A DNA stretch of 64,000 nt from Actinomycetota bacterium (GCA_018898235.1 JAHIJU010000247.1:1-64000), one strand, 5' to 3'; positions 29,824-38,817 are shown, counted from the stretch's first letter. Notes: generated from the sequence alone by a model not told the origin. Translations and numbers: made by a program.

Positions 29824-30642
29824 GTGACGACCCAGGGCATCCTCACCGGCGAGGGCGTGCTGCTGGAGGCCGAACCGGCGTCGTTCGCCTCCCGGATGCT
29901 CGGTGCGGCGCTCGACTACTCGTTGGCCGCGGCCGTCCTCGTGGCGGCCCTGACCGCCGCGGACGCCGTCGGCAGTGCCTCGGGCTCCGGGGGACGCATC
30001 GCGGTCGTCGTCGCGATCGTGACGGTGCTCGTGCTGATACCGGTGACCGTCGAGACGTTGTCCCGCGGCCGTTCGCTCGGCCGGCTGGCCAGCGGCGTGC
30101 GCATCGTGCGGGACGACGGCGGGCCTGTGACGGTGCGCCACGCGCTCATCCGCGCGCTCATCGGGGTGATCGAGCTCTGGCTGCTCCTGGGCATCCCCGC
30201 GCTCCTCGCCTCGATCGCGAGCCCCCGCGGTAAACGACTCGGAGACATGGTGGCCGGGACCTATGCGGTCAGGGTCCGGGGCGGCCCGAGCGGGTGGGCA
30301 CCGCTCACGATGCCCACCCACCTGGTGGGATGGGCGCAGCACGCCGATGTGGCACGGCTGCCGGACTCCCTGGCACTGGCCGCGCGCCAGTTCCTCGGCC
30401 GCGCGCCGCGGCTGAACCCCGCCTCGCGCGCAGAGCTCGGGAGCCGCCTGACCACCCAGGTCCTGGCCTACGTGCACCCGTGGCCCCCCGCCGGCACGCA
30501 CCCCGAGTCCTTCCTGGCGGCAGTCCTGGCCGAACGGCGCGAGCGCGAGCTGGCCACCGAGCAGACCCGCACGCGACGCGCGCACCTGGAGGCCGATGCC
30601 TTCACCCGGCTGCCGTACGGCGTGCCGGACCCCACGACCTGA
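29824..30642 (+). CDS. RDD family membrane protein
   Basis: A 272-residue protein with an RDD domain in the first 155 residues. It starts with FASRMLGAALDYSLA and has further segments at about 58-76 and 117-135 (VIELWLLLGIPALLASI). The C-terminal 115 residues are soluble and charged, ending EADAFTRLPYGVPDPTT. RDD proteins may act as ion antiporters or as membrane accessory proteins. The GTG start has a -10 hexamer 6 bases before it. galE follows after 8 bases on the same strand, so they may share a transcript. Confidence 0.88.
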   Translation: MTTQGILTGEGVLLEAEPASFASRMLGAALDYSLAAAVLVAALTAADAVGSASGSGGRIAVVVAIVTVLVLIPVTVETLSRGRSLGRLASGVRIVRDDGGPVTVRHALIRALIGVIELWLLLGIPALLASIASPRGKRLGDMVAGTYAVRVRGGPSGWAPLTMPTHLVGWAQHADVARLPDSLALAARQFLGRAPRLNPASRAELGSRLTTQVLAYVHPWPPAGTHPESFLAAVLAERRERELATEQTRTRRAHLEADAFTRLPYGVPDPTT

Positions 30643-30650
30643 GGGCGGAC

Positions 30651-31613
30651 ATGACCGTCATGGTGACCGGCGGCGCCGGGTACATCGGTTCGCACGTGGT
30701 CACGGCCCTGCTGGCCGCCGGCCGCACCGTCCTGGTGGTCGACGACCTGTCGACCGGACGGCGCGAGTCGATCCCCGACGTGCCCCTCGTGCGGCTCGAC
30801 CTCGCCGACCCGGACTGCGTGCCGGAGCTCACCGACGCCGCGCGGGCCCACGGGGTGCGCGCGGCCGTGCACCTGGCGGCCAAGAAGCGGGTCGACGAGT
30901 CGGTCGCGCTCCCGCTCCGGTACTACGAGCAGAACGTGGGCGGCCTCACCCACCTGCTGCGCGCGCTCGTCGCCGCACAGGTGCGGGACGTCGTGTTCTC
31001 GTCCTCGGCGGCCGTGTACGGCAGCACCGGTCCGGACCCGGTGACCGAGCAGCATCCGACAGCCCCGGTGAACCCCTACGGCCGCACGAAGCTGATCGGC
31101 GAGTGGCTGCTGCAGGACTGCGCGCGCGCCCACGGGCTGCGGACCGTCGCGCTGCGCTACTTCAACGTCGCCGGCGCCGCGCAGCGCAGGCTCGCCGACC
31201 ACGGCACCGGCAACCTGGTGACCGCGACGGTGGCCGCGTTGCGCCGCGCGGACGCGCCGCAGGTGTTCGGCAACGACTACGACACGCCGGACGGCACCTG
31301 CGTGCGTGACTTCGTGCACGTGCAGGACGTCGCGGAGGCCCATCTGGCCGCCCTCGACGGCCTCGCTTCCGGTACGCCGCCACCGCCCGTGCTCAACGTG
31401 GGCACGGGCCGTGGCACCTCGGTGGCGCAGGTGGTCGAGCGGCTGTCCGACCTGGCCGGACGGCCCGGCTGTGCGCGTTTCGAGGGCCGACGCGCCGGCG
31501 ATCCCCCGGCAGTGGTCGCGTGCGTCGACCTGATCGGCGACCGCCTCGGCTGGCATGCGCGGCACAGTCTCGACGACATGCTGCTCAGCGCCTGGCAGGC
31601 AACCTCGGCGTAG
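30651..31613 (+). CDS. galE: UDP-glucose 4-epimerase-like SDR protein
   Basis: A 320-residue extended SDR enzyme. It has the NAD-binding motif VTGGAGYIGSH, the SSSAAVYG segment and the catalytic YGRTK (Y and K). GalE interconverts UDP-glucose and UDP-galactose and supplies galactose for envelope glycans. HLAAKKRVDESV differs somewhat from the common HLAGLKAVGES form, so a related NDP-sugar epimerase is possible. The ATG at 30651 is chosen because the Rossmann motif starts right after it; the longer open frame overlaps the RDD gene. Confidence 0.88.
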   Translation: MTVMVTGGAGYIGSHVVTALLAAGRTVLVVDDLSTGRRESIPDVPLVRLDLADPDCVPELTDAARAHGVRAAVHLAAKKRVDESVALPLRYYEQNVGGLTHLLRALVAAQVRDVVFSSSAAVYGSTGPDPVTEQHPTAPVNPYGRTKLIGEWLLQDCARAHGLRTVALRYFNVAGAAQRRLADHGTGNLVTATVAALRRADAPQVFGNDYDTPDGTCVRDFVHVQDVAEAHLAALDGLASGTPPPPVLNVGTGRGTSVAQVVERLSDLAGRPGCARFEGRRAGDPPAVVACVDLIGDRLGWHARHSLDDMLLSAWQATSA

Positions 31614-31640
31614 CGGTCGGAGCCGCGTCGACCCACGACC

Positions 31641-32507
31641 TCAGTCGACTGCGACGACCTCGGGCGTCCCGAACCGGGCCACCACGGACGAACCGGCCAG
31701 CACGAGCACGAAGCCGCCCACCGCGATCGCCTCACGGCCGGCGGCCGCGTGGTCACCCGCCAGCAGCACGCCCAGCACGGCACCGCCGACGGTCTCGACC
31801 CCGGTGACCACCGCGGAGACCGCGACCGCGGGCGCGCGCTGGAACGCCAGGGCCGTGAGCAGCAGACCCAGACCTCCCCCGGCGGCCGCTGCCCAGGCGG
31901 CCGGGGACGCCAGGAGCGCCAGGGGCGCCAGATCCACCAAGGTGTGCACCCCGGCTGCCAGGACGGAGAACCCGCAACCGGCGAGCAGCGCGAGCATCAC
32001 CCCCAGACCCTTCGTCGGCGGACGAGCCGCCGCCCACGCCCCCACCCCGGCGATCACCAGGACGGCACCCACCAGCACGGCCGGGGCGTGCGCGGAGCTC
32101 CCGGCCCGGACGGTCGTGGTCGACGACGCCAGCAGCACCAGGCCCACGCCGGTGAGCCCCAGACCACCCCATTCGAGCGGTCTCATCCGGGTACCGAGCA
32201 CCCGCACCGCGAGCAGCGCGGCCACGGCCAGGGACGACGCACGCCCCGCCTGGACGACGAACACCGGCAGCACCCGAAGTGCGACGAACGCGAGCGCGAA
32301 CCCTGCCGCCACCAGCACCAGCGCGGCGAGGTAGGTACGGTCCTGCACCAGCCGCCACACGAGCGCGACATGCATCCTGTCGGTGCCCTGCCCGGCGCGC
32401 GCCGCGCGGGCCTGCAGCACGAGCGCCGCCCCCGAGCAGAGCGCGGCCAGACCAACCGCAACCAGTGCCCAACTCACACAGACCCTCCGCACGCCGCGAC
32501 CTGACAT
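31641..32507 (-). CDS. EamA/DMT-type transporter
   Basis: A 288-residue membrane protein with about ten hydrophobic segments in two repeats of five, as in drug/metabolite transporters (EamA fold). Small residues are very frequent. The substrate cannot be predicted. The ATG at 32507 is taken as start; in-frame starts exist on both sides. It converges with galE (27 bases) and diverges from the mannosyltransferase gene. Confidence 0.82.
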   Translation of the reverse strand: MSGRGVRRVCVSWALVAVGLAALCSGAALVLQARAARAGQGTDRMHVALVWRLVQDRTYLAALVLVAAGFALAFVALRVLPVFVVQAGRASSLAVAALLAVRVLGTRMRPLEWGGLGLTGVGLVLLASSTTTVRAGSSAHAPAVLVGAVLVIAGVGAWAAARPPTKGLGVMLALLAGCGFSVLAAGVHTLVDLAPLALLASPAAWAAAAGGGLGLLLTALAFQRAPAVAVSAVVTGVETVGGAVLGVLLAGDHAAAGREAIAVGGFVLVLAGSSVVARFGTPEVVAVD

Positions 32508-32607
32508 CACTTGTGGGAGAACTATGCTCCCTCCGTTGGATCGGGCGACCGACCAGGTCACGCACCTGGTCGTGACCCTGTCGAGGCCTCGAGCAGGGGG
32601 AATTCGG

Positions 32608-33822
32608 ATGGGGCAAGGCCGTGCCGCGGGCGCGGGAACGACGGGGACACCCGAGGTGCGGCGCTATCCGTGGACGCTCGTCCTGGCCGCGTTCATCGGC
32701 GTGACCCTCGTCCTGACAGCAGTCGTCGCACGCGTCGACGCCACCACCGGCACCACCGGCGCCACCGGCGTGCACTGGATCGACGGCTGGTTCCACTTCG
32801 ACTCCGGCTGGTACTGGGCGATCACCCAGAACGGCTACTTCTACAGCCCGGGCCAGCAGTCCTCGATCGCCTTCTTCCCGGTCTTCCCGCTCGCCACGCG
32901 GGGCCTGGTCCAGGTGTTCGGCCTGGCGGGAACGGATGCCGGCACCCAGGTAGTCGGTCAGCTGCTCGCCCTGCTGTCCGGGCTCGGCGCTGTCCTGCTG
33001 TTCGGCCGCTGGGTCTGGGACCGCCTGCCGAGTCGCTCGGCGGCCCTCGCGATCGCCGTCGTCCTGGCCTACCCCTACACGTTGTTCCTGCACGGCGCGA
33101 TGTACGCCGACGGGATGTTCCTCCTCCTGGCGCTCTGCGCGTTCATGCTGCTGGACCGCCGTTGGTTCCTGGCGGCAGGCGTCGTCGGCGCGCTCGCCGT
33201 CGCCAGCCGCCCGTTCGGGGTGGCCGTCGCGGTCGGCCTCACGGTGCGGACGTTGGAGCTGCTGGCGGCGGACGACGGTGGCGACGGCTGGCGCGACATC
33301 GTGCGGGCCGTGCGCCGCGTACGCCTCCGGCACACAGCCGTGCTGCTGTCGTTCGGCGGGCTGGTCGCCTGGATGGTCTACCTCGGGACGACGTTCGGCG
33401 ACCCGCTGGCGTTCGTCAAGGCGGAGTCGGCCCCCGGCTGGGACCAGGGCGTGGGCCCCCACACCTGGTTCAAGGTGGCCTTCTTCGGTGCACTCGTCCA
33501 CGGCCACTGGCGGATGGGGGCGAACCTCGGTCTGCAGGCCCTCGCCTGTCTGCTGGTGGTGCTGCTCATCCCCCGGGTGGTCCGCAGGTTCGGCTGGGGC
33601 TACGCGGCGTACACGGCGGTGGTCATCGCCATCCCCATCCTCGGGACCAAGGACTTCATGGGTGCGGGACGGTACGCGCTCGCCGCCTTCCCGGCGCTGG
33701 CCGTCGGCGGGGACTGGCTCGCAGCGCGACCCCGCTGGGTCACGGTCGTGGCCCTCAGCTTCATGACGGTCGTGATGATCATCCTGACCTGGTACTTCGC
33801 ATCTGATAGAGAGGTCTCATGA
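32608..33822 (+). CDS. PIG-V-like polytopic mannosyltransferase
   Basis: A 404-residue GT-C protein with about ten membrane segments. The first extracytoplasmic loop has WIDGWFHFDSGWYWAIT, where DSGWY corresponds to the acidic catalytic motif near the first membrane segment of GT-C enzymes. The fold matches PIG-V (GPI mannosyltransferase 2), which uses a polyprenyl-phosphate sugar as donor. AGGGGG lies 7 bases before the ATG at 32608. The stop overlaps the start of the DPM-like GT2 (ATGA), which could make its lipid-linked donor. Confidence 0.85.
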   Translation: MGQGRAAGAGTTGTPEVRRYPWTLVLAAFIGVTLVLTAVVARVDATTGTTGATGVHWIDGWFHFDSGWYWAITQNGYFYSPGQQSSIAFFPVFPLATRGLVQVFGLAGTDAGTQVVGQLLALLSGLGAVLLFGRWVWDRLPSRSAALAIAVVLAYPYTLFLHGAMYADGMFLLLALCAFMLLDRRWFLAAGVVGALAVASRPFGVAVAVGLTVRTLELLAADDGGDGWRDIVRAVRRVRLRHTAVLLSFGGLVAWMVYLGTTFGDPLAFVKAESAPGWDQGVGPHTWFKVAFFGALVHGHWRMGANLGLQALACLLVVLLIPRVVRRFGWGYAAYTAVVIAIPILGTKDFMGAGRYALAAFPALAVGGDWLAARPRWVTVVALSFMTVVMIILTWYFASDREVS

Positions 33823-34541
33823 CCAGCGCCGGTGTCCTGTCCATCTTCTTCCCGATGTGGAACGAGGAGGCCTACGCCGAACGCGCCGTCGATGCCGCGC
33901 GCACGATCTGCCGCGAGCTCGTCGACGAGGGTGCGATCAGCGACTACGAGCTCATCGTCGTCGACGACGCCTCGACCGACCGGACGCCCGAGATCGCCGA
34001 TGCCATGGCCGCCGCCGACCCGCACGTGCGGGTCGTGCACCATGAGCACAACCGCAAGCTCGGTGGCTCGATCAAGACGGGCCTGGCGGCGAGCACGGGC
34101 GACCTGGTGCTCTACACCGACGCCGACCTGCCCTGGGAGATGGGCGAGCTGCGTCGGGCCCTGCGGGTGCTGCGCACCTACGAGGTCGACGTCGTGAGCG
34201 CCTACCGCCTCGACCGCACGGGCGAGGGTCCCCAGCGCACCATCTACTCGTTCTTCTACAACGGCCTGATCCAGGCGATGTTCGGCACCCGGATCCGGGA
34301 CATCAACTTCTCGTTCAAGCTGTTCACGCGGCAGGTGCTCGATGTCGTGCACCCGGTGAGCGAGAGCTCGTTCATCGACGCCGAGCTCGTGATCCGGGCG
34401 CGCAACGCGGGCTTCCAGATCCTCCAGATCGGGGTCGACTACTTCCCGCGAACCCGCGGGATCTCGACCCTGTCCTCCCCCGCCGTGATCCGGGCCCTCC
34501 TGCGGGAGCTGTTCGCGCTGCGCCGCGAGCTGCACCGATGA
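33819..34541 (+). CDS. GT2 glycosyltransferase, polyprenyl-phosphate mannose synthase-like
   Basis: A 240-residue soluble GT-A enzyme. It begins LSIFFPMWNEEAYAE and has IVVDDASTDRT and the donor motif YTDADLPWEM (DAD). It resembles dolichol-phosphate mannose synthase (DPM1) and has no membrane helix. The likely reaction is sugar transfer from a nucleotide to polyprenyl phosphate. The start overlaps the PIG-V-like gene and the stop overlaps the deacetylase gene, each by 4 bases. The sugar identity is inferred only from the neighbours. Confidence 0.88.
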   Translation: MTSAGVLSIFFPMWNEEAYAERAVDAARTICRELVDEGAISDYELIVVDDASTDRTPEIADAMAAADPHVRVVHHEHNRKLGGSIKTGLAASTGDLVLYTDADLPWEMGELRRALRVLRTYEVDVVSAYRLDRTGEGPQRTIYSFFYNGLIQAMFGTRIRDINFSFKLFTRQVLDVVHPVSESSFIDAELVIRARNAGFQILQIGVDYFPRTRGISTLSSPAVIRALLRELFALRRELHR

Positions 34542-35389
34542 CCCGTTCGCTCGTCGTGACCGCCGACGACCTCGGCCTGAGCCCGGGCGTCAACGCAGCG
34601 GTCGCGGCCGGGTACGACCACGGCATCGTGACCGCGACGTCGCTGCTGGCCGTCGGCCGGGCCTTCGAGGACGCGGCCCACGTGCTGCGCGAACGCCCCG
34701 GTCTCGAGCTCGGTGCCCACCTGGCGCTGGTGGGCGAGGACCCGCCCCTGCTCGGTGCCTCGCAGATCCCGACGTTGGTCGACGCCCACGGCGCCTTCCC
34801 TCTGTCGTACCGCACGGTCGTGGCCCGCGGGTTGACGGGTCGACTCGACCCGGACGATGTGCGTCGGGAGCTGTCTGCCCAGCTGGACCGCGTGCTGAGC
34901 CTGGGCCTGCCGGTCACCCACGTCGACACCCACCAGCACACCCACCTGTGGCCCGCGGTCGCGGCCGTCGTGCTGGACCTGGCCCGCGAGGCCGGGGTCC
35001 CGGCGGTGCGTCTGACGACGAGTCACGCGCACTCGGTCGTGGGCCTCGGGGTGCGCACCCTGGCCCGTCCGCTGCGCCGACGTGCCGCACGGACCGGTCT
35101 GGTGGGCACCGCCGACTACGCCGGACTGGACGAGGCCGGGTCGATGGACGCCGCCCGCTTCGCGTCGACGCTGCGTTCGGCCGCACGGCGGGGGGCCGCC
35201 AGCCTGGAGATCAACGCGCACCCCGGGACCGCGGACGAGGCGGCGCTCACGCGGTTCGACTGGGGCTATCACTGGGCGCAGGAGCAGGCGATGCTCCTGG
35301 ACCCCGCCACCCGGGCCCTCGTCGCGGAGTGCGGATACCGCCTGACCGGGTTCAGCGAGCTGTCCGGGCCTGACGACCTCGCAGGCTGA
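34538..35389 (+). CDS. ChbG/HpnK-type (YdjC) carbohydrate deacetylase
   Basis: A 283-residue YdjC-fold protein. The metal and catalytic residues are visible in VTADDLGLSPGVN (the DD pair), HVDTHQHTHLWP, and EINAHPG. Family members remove acetyl groups from GlcNAc units, either in chitooligosaccharides (ChbG) or in hopanoid glycolipids (HpnK). It is coupled to the GT2 by ATGA, which suggests action on the glycolipid made by the first two genes. No hopanoid gene is in the window. Confidence 0.88.
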   Translation: MTRSLVVTADDLGLSPGVNAAVAAGYDHGIVTATSLLAVGRAFEDAAHVLRERPGLELGAHLALVGEDPPLLGASQIPTLVDAHGAFPLSYRTVVARGLTGRLDPDDVRRELSAQLDRVLSLGLPVTHVDTHQHTHLWPAVAAVVLDLAREAGVPAVRLTTSHAHSVVGLGVRTLARPLRRRAARTGLVGTADYAGLDEAGSMDAARFASTLRSAARRGAASLEINAHPGTADEAALTRFDWGYHWAQEQAMLLDPATRALVAECGYRLTGFSELSGPDDLAG

Positions 35390-35399
35390 GCTCTCAGCC
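35384..35399. terminator. Small palindrome spanning two convergent stop codons
   Basis: GGCTGAG and CTCAGCC arms flank 2 bases. The palindrome contains the TGA of the deacetylase gene and the stop of the CDF gene on the other strand. It may help terminate both transcripts. Confidence 0.35.
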
Positions 35400-36317
35400 C
35401 GCCTCGACCACGCGACGCAGATCCGGTTCGAGGTAGATGACCTGAGCGGTCGGCACGGCCGCCCGAACCCTGGCCTCGGCCTCGTCGATCGCCTGGGCGA
35501 TGACTGCGGCATCGCCGTGGGAGATCTCTATCTTGGCGGCGACCAGGAGCTCCTCGGGCCCCAGGTGCAGCGTCCGCAGGTGGATGACCGAGGTGACCGC
35601 ACCACCCACGAGCGCGGCCCTGATCGCCGTCACGTCCTGCTCCGAGGCCGACTCGCCGATGAGCAGCGAGCTCATCTCGATGGCCAGGACCACCGCGATC
35701 ACCACGAGCAGCAGACCGATGCCCGCGGTGCCCGCGGCGTCCCACCGACCATCCCCGGTGAGCAGCGTGAGCCCGATGCCGAACGCGGCGAGGATCAGAC
35801 CGACGAGGGCGCCGGCGTCCTCCAGCAGCACGACGGGCAGCTCGGGAGCCTTGGCCGTCCGGACGAACTGCCCCCAGGACCGCGTCCCACGCACGTGGTT
35901 CGACTCGCCCACCGCGGTACGCAGCGAGCTGCCCTCCATCACCATGGACACCGCGAGGACGACCAGCGGCACCCACCACCAGGTCCCCTCGATCGGGTGC
36001 GGGTCCCCCCACTTGTGCCACGCCTCGTAGAGGGCGAACAGCCCGCCGAGGCTGAACAGCACGATCGAGACGATGAACGCGTAGACGTAGCGTTCGCGCC
36101 CGTAGCCGAACGGGTGGTCGGAGTCGGCCGCTCGGCGCGAACGCCGGCCGCCGATCAGCAGCAGCAGCTGGTTCCCGGAGTCCGCGAAGGAGTGCACGGA
36201 CTCGGCGAGCATCGAGCTGGACTGGGTGAGCAGGTAGGCCACGAACTTGGTGGCCGCGATCCCCAGGTTGGCCGCCAGCGCCGCGATGATCGCCCTGTTC
36301 CCGCTACCGCTCGACAT
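35394..36317 (-). CDS. Cation diffusion facilitator transporter
   Basis: A 307-residue CDF protein with about six membrane segments and a C-terminal cytosolic metal-binding domain. Membrane metal-site residues are in AESVHSFADSGNQ (H and D) and in the later membrane helices. CDF proteins export Zn, Mn, Co or Fe against protons. GAGGGAG lies before the ATG at 36317. It stands as a single gene between the glycolipid trio and the Trm112-manB operon. Confidence 0.93.
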   Translation of the reverse strand: MSSGSGNRAIIAALAANLGIAATKFVAYLLTQSSSMLAESVHSFADSGNQLLLLIGGRRSRRAADSDHPFGYGRERYVYAFIVSIVLFSLGGLFALYEAWHKWGDPHPIEGTWWWVPLVVLAVSMVMEGSSLRTAVGESNHVRGTRSWGQFVRTAKAPELPVVLLEDAGALVGLILAAFGIGLTLLTGDGRWDAAGTAGIGLLLVVIAVVLAIEMSSLLIGESASEQDVTAIRAALVGGAVTSVIHLRTLHLGPEELLVAAKIEISHGDAAVIAQAIDEAEARVRAAVPTAQVIYLEPDLRRVVEAG

Positions 36318-36375
36318 CCGTGCTCCCTCGTCCGTTGACCGTGCGCAGCCTAACGGGGCCCCCGGGGGTCAGGAC

Positions 36376-36597
36376 TCAGTCGGCAGCCCGGACCTCGACC
36401 TCGCGCGCCTCGTCGGCCAGCAGCACCGGCACACCGTCCCGGACCGGGTACGCCAGCCGGCGCACCGGATCGGTGCCGACCAGCTCGGGTTCACCGTCGG
36501 GACCGACGGCATCGATCAGCGGCGACCCGGTCACCGGGCACCGCAACAGCTCCCTGGCCCACGGCTCCAGCGCCGGTCCGCTCGTCGTCGCCACCAT
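36376..36597 (-). CDS. Trm112-family small protein
   Basis: A 73-residue protein of the Trm112/YcaR-like type (LLRCPVTGSPL, RLAYPVRDGVPVLLADEAR). Trm112 stabilises methyltransferases in eukaryotes and archaea; in actinobacteria this gene stands next to manB. Only one Cys is present, so zinc binding as in the eukaryotic protein is unlikely. The start overlaps the manB stop by 1 base (TGATG). Confidence 0.88.
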   Translation of the reverse strand: MVATTSGPALEPWARELLRCPVTGSPLIDAVGPDGEPELVGTDPVRRLAYPVRDGVPVLLADEAREVEVRAAD

Positions 36598-38015
36598 CAG
36601 GCCCCGCCCTTCACCAGCGCGATCACGTCGTCGCGCACCTTGATCATGATGTCCTCGTCGGCCGCCTCGACATTGAGCCGTAGCACGGGCTCGGTCTGCG
36701 ACTCGCGCACGTTGAACCACCACTGCGGCACCCCGTCCCAGTGCGAGACCGTGAGGCCGTCCAGCTCGTCGACCTGAACCGGCCCGACACCTGAAGCGTA
36801 GGCGCGCCGGACGGCGTCCTTCGCCGCGTCGACGTCCGGGACCAGCAGGTTGATCTCGCCGCTGGCGCTGTACGGCTGGTAGAGGTCCGCCAGCACCGAC
36901 ATGGGGTGCTGCTGCTCGCCGAGAGCCGCCAGCACGTGCAGCGCGGCCAGCAGGCCGTCATCGGCGTAGAAGAACTCGCGGAAGTAGTAGTGACCGGAGT
37001 GCTCGCCGCCGAACACGGCACCGGCGGCCGCCATCTCGCGCTTGACGTACGAGTGGCCGACGCGGGTCCGGACGGTCCGCGCCCCGGCCGCGGCCATCAG
37101 GTCGGGCACCACCCGCGAGGTGATGAGGTTCCAGATCACCGTGGCCTCGCGCCCGGCGCGCTGCTCGCGCTCGACCTCGCGCAGGCCGATGAGTGCGGTG
37201 ATCGCCGACGGGCTCACCGCCTCGCCCAGCTCGTCGACCACCAGGCAGCGGTCGGCATCGGCGTCGAAGGCGAGACCCAGGTCTGCGTGATGCTCGAGCA
37301 CGGCCGCCCGCAGGTCGGCGAGCGACTCGGCCTCCAGCGGTCCCCCTGTGCGGTGCGGCAGCCGCCCGTCCAGGCGCATGTGCACCTCGATCACCCGCAC
37401 GGGTGCCGGCTCGATCCCCGCGTCGACGCCCAGCACCGCGGGCACTGTCAGACCGGCCATCCCGTTGCCTGCGTCGACGACGACCACGAGCGGACGGACG
37501 GTGGACAGGTCCACCAACCCGCGCAGCATCGCCGCGTAGTCGACCAGCACGTCCCAGGTCGAGACCTGGCCGAGCTCCCCGACCACGGGCAGCCCGTCGC
37601 TCAGGTACTGCTCCGCCCGCCGCGCCACCTGCACCAGACCGGAGTCCTCGGCGACCGGTGCTGCACCCGCCCGGCAGAGCTTGAGCCCGTTCCAGCCCGC
37701 CGGGTGGTGGCTCGCGGTGACCATGACGCCGGGCAACCGGCGCACGCCGGAGGCGTAGTACAGCTCGTCCGTCGAGCACAGACCGAGCTCGACCACGTGC
37801 ACGCCCCGCATGGCCAGCCCCTCGACCACCGCCGTCGCGAGCTGCGGCGACGTCACGCGCATGTCGTGACCGACCACGACGGTGTCGTCCCCGTCCGGGA
37901 GCACCACCTCGTCGGCGAACGCTGCGGCAAGGGCCGTGACCGACTCCTCGTCGAGGTCCTGCGGTACCCGCCCACGCACGTCGTAGACGTTGACGACCGC
38001 GCCGAGCCCGCTCAC
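36597..38015 (-). CDS. manB: Phosphomannomutase/phosphoglucomutase
   Basis: A 472-residue alpha-D-phosphohexomutase that converts mannose 6-phosphate to mannose 1-phosphate for GDP-mannose. The active serine motif is VTASHHPAGWNG (S102). The position usually occupied by Asn (TASHNP) is His104 here. The metal loop DADADR and the sugar motif GEHSGHYYF are normal. The GTG at 38015 gives the start SGLGAVVNVYDVRG. The operon order matches M. tuberculosis Rv3258c-manB-Rv3256c. ManA is encoded at 46844. Confidence 0.94.
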   Translation of the reverse strand: MSGLGAVVNVYDVRGRVPQDLDEESVTALAAAFADEVVLPDGDDTVVVGHDMRVTSPQLATAVVEGLAMRGVHVVELGLCSTDELYYASGVRRLPGVMVTASHHPAGWNGLKLCRAGAAPVAEDSGLVQVARRAEQYLSDGLPVVGELGQVSTWDVLVDYAAMLRGLVDLSTVRPLVVVVDAGNGMAGLTVPAVLGVDAGIEPAPVRVIEVHMRLDGRLPHRTGGPLEAESLADLRAAVLEHHADLGLAFDADADRCLVVDELGEAVSPSAITALIGLREVEREQRAGREATVIWNLITSRVVPDLMAAAGARTVRTRVGHSYVKREMAAAGAVFGGEHSGHYYFREFFYADDGLLAALHVLAALGEQQHPMSVLADLYQPYSASGEINLLVPDVDAAKDAVRRAYASGVGPVQVDELDGLTVSHWDGVPQWWFNVRESQTEPVLRLNVEAADEDIMIKVRDDVIALVKGGA

Positions 38016-38128
38016 TGTCCGTCCGACCTCATCGCTGTCCCGATTCCCGGACCTGACCCCGGGCGCACCGCGCCGGGCCCGTCCACCGTCTGCGGCGGCC
38101 GGCGGCTCCCACTGTAGCCGCGCAGCCC

Positions 38129-38377
38129 TCAGCCCACCGGGCCGATGTCGGCCGCCGTGAGCGGTTCGCCGTCGCCGTCCACCGCGAACCACGCGTTCTT
38201 CTCGCAGCGCGGGCAGGAGACGAACACCGCCGGGATGCCGCTCGGCGTCCGCATCCGGATCCGCGTGATCCGCGGTTCACCGCAGGACAGGCAGACGGCC
38301 GTGCCGGGCACGGGAGGACCTGCGGGCTGGCTGAACGAGCCGAGCGGTTCCGGGTCGTCCGAGCGGCGAGCAGCCAT
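38129..38377 (-). CDS. Small zinc-ribbon protein
   Basis: An 82-residue protein with two CxxC pairs (CLSC and CPRC, about 20 residues apart) in a zinc-ribbon arrangement. The end reads WFAVDGDGEPLTAADIGPVG. It may bind zinc and a protein or nucleic acid partner; no function is known to me. It lies between the DUF3499 gene (1 base apart) and manB, in the same direction. The ATG at 38377 is preferred because the open frame upstream overlaps DUF3499. Confidence 0.72.
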   Translation of the reverse strand: MAARRSDDPEPLGSFSQPAGPPVPGTAVCLSCGEPRITRIRMRTPSGIPAVFVSCPRCEKNAWFAVDGDGEPLTAADIGPVG

Positions 38378-38378
38378 C

Positions 38379-38741
38379 TCAGTCCTCGCCGCCGTGCAGC
38401 ACCCGCAGATGGCCGCGCGGACGGCCGGGCGCCGCGGGGTCGGGCGCCGCGGAGGGGACCGGGACGGCCGGCCTCCCCGCCTCGCGCACAGCGTCGGCAA
38501 GCGCGAGCAGATCGTCACGGCTGGGCGGCGGGGTGGTCAGGTCCGGGGTGAGCCGGACCACCTCCCATCCGCGGGGCGCCGTGAGTCGCTGGGCGTGCAC
38601 CGAGCACAGGTCGTAGGAGTGGGGTTCGGCCAGCTGCGACAACGGGCCGAGAACGGCCGTGGAGTCGGCGTAGACGTAGGTGAGCGTGGCCACCGCAGGG
38701 AGCCCGCAGGCCGTTCGCGAGCACTGCCTCACACTTCTCAC
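38379..38741 (-). CDS. DUF3499 protein
   Basis: A 120-residue actinobacterial protein (Rv3258c family). It starts RSVRQCSRTACGLPAVATLTYVY and has four cysteine or histidine ligands spread as CSxxxC and CSVH, probably a zinc site. Function is unknown. The GTG at 38741 lies 7 bases after TACGGT, without a ribosome site. It is divergent from the zincin-like gene at 38818. Confidence 0.88.
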   Translation of the reverse strand: MRSVRQCSRTACGLPAVATLTYVYADSTAVLGPLSQLAEPHSYDLCSVHAQRLTAPRGWEVVRLTPDLTTPPPSRDDLLALADAVREAGRPAVPVPSAAPDPAAPGRPRGHLRVLHGGED

Positions 38742-38748
38742 GGGCTCG

Positions 38749-38754
38749 ACCGTA
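38749..38754 (-). promoter_or_regulatory. -10-like hexamer TACGGT, leaderless DUF3499
   Basis: TACGGT sits 7 bases before the GTG at 38741. It pairs with the similar site at 38806 on the other strand to form a short divergent promoter region. Confidence 0.5.
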
Positions 38755-38805
38755 CCTCCCGCGCGCCCGGCGGCCAGGCAGGCACGGCCGTCGAGGCCAC
38801 CGGGC

Positions 38806-38811
38806 TACCCT
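38806..38811 (+). promoter_or_regulatory. -10-like hexamer TACCCT, leaderless zincin-like gene
   Basis: TACCCT is followed by 6 bases and two consecutive ATG codons at 38818, with no Shine-Dalgarno. Confidence 0.5.
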
Positions 38812-38817
38812 GAGCGG

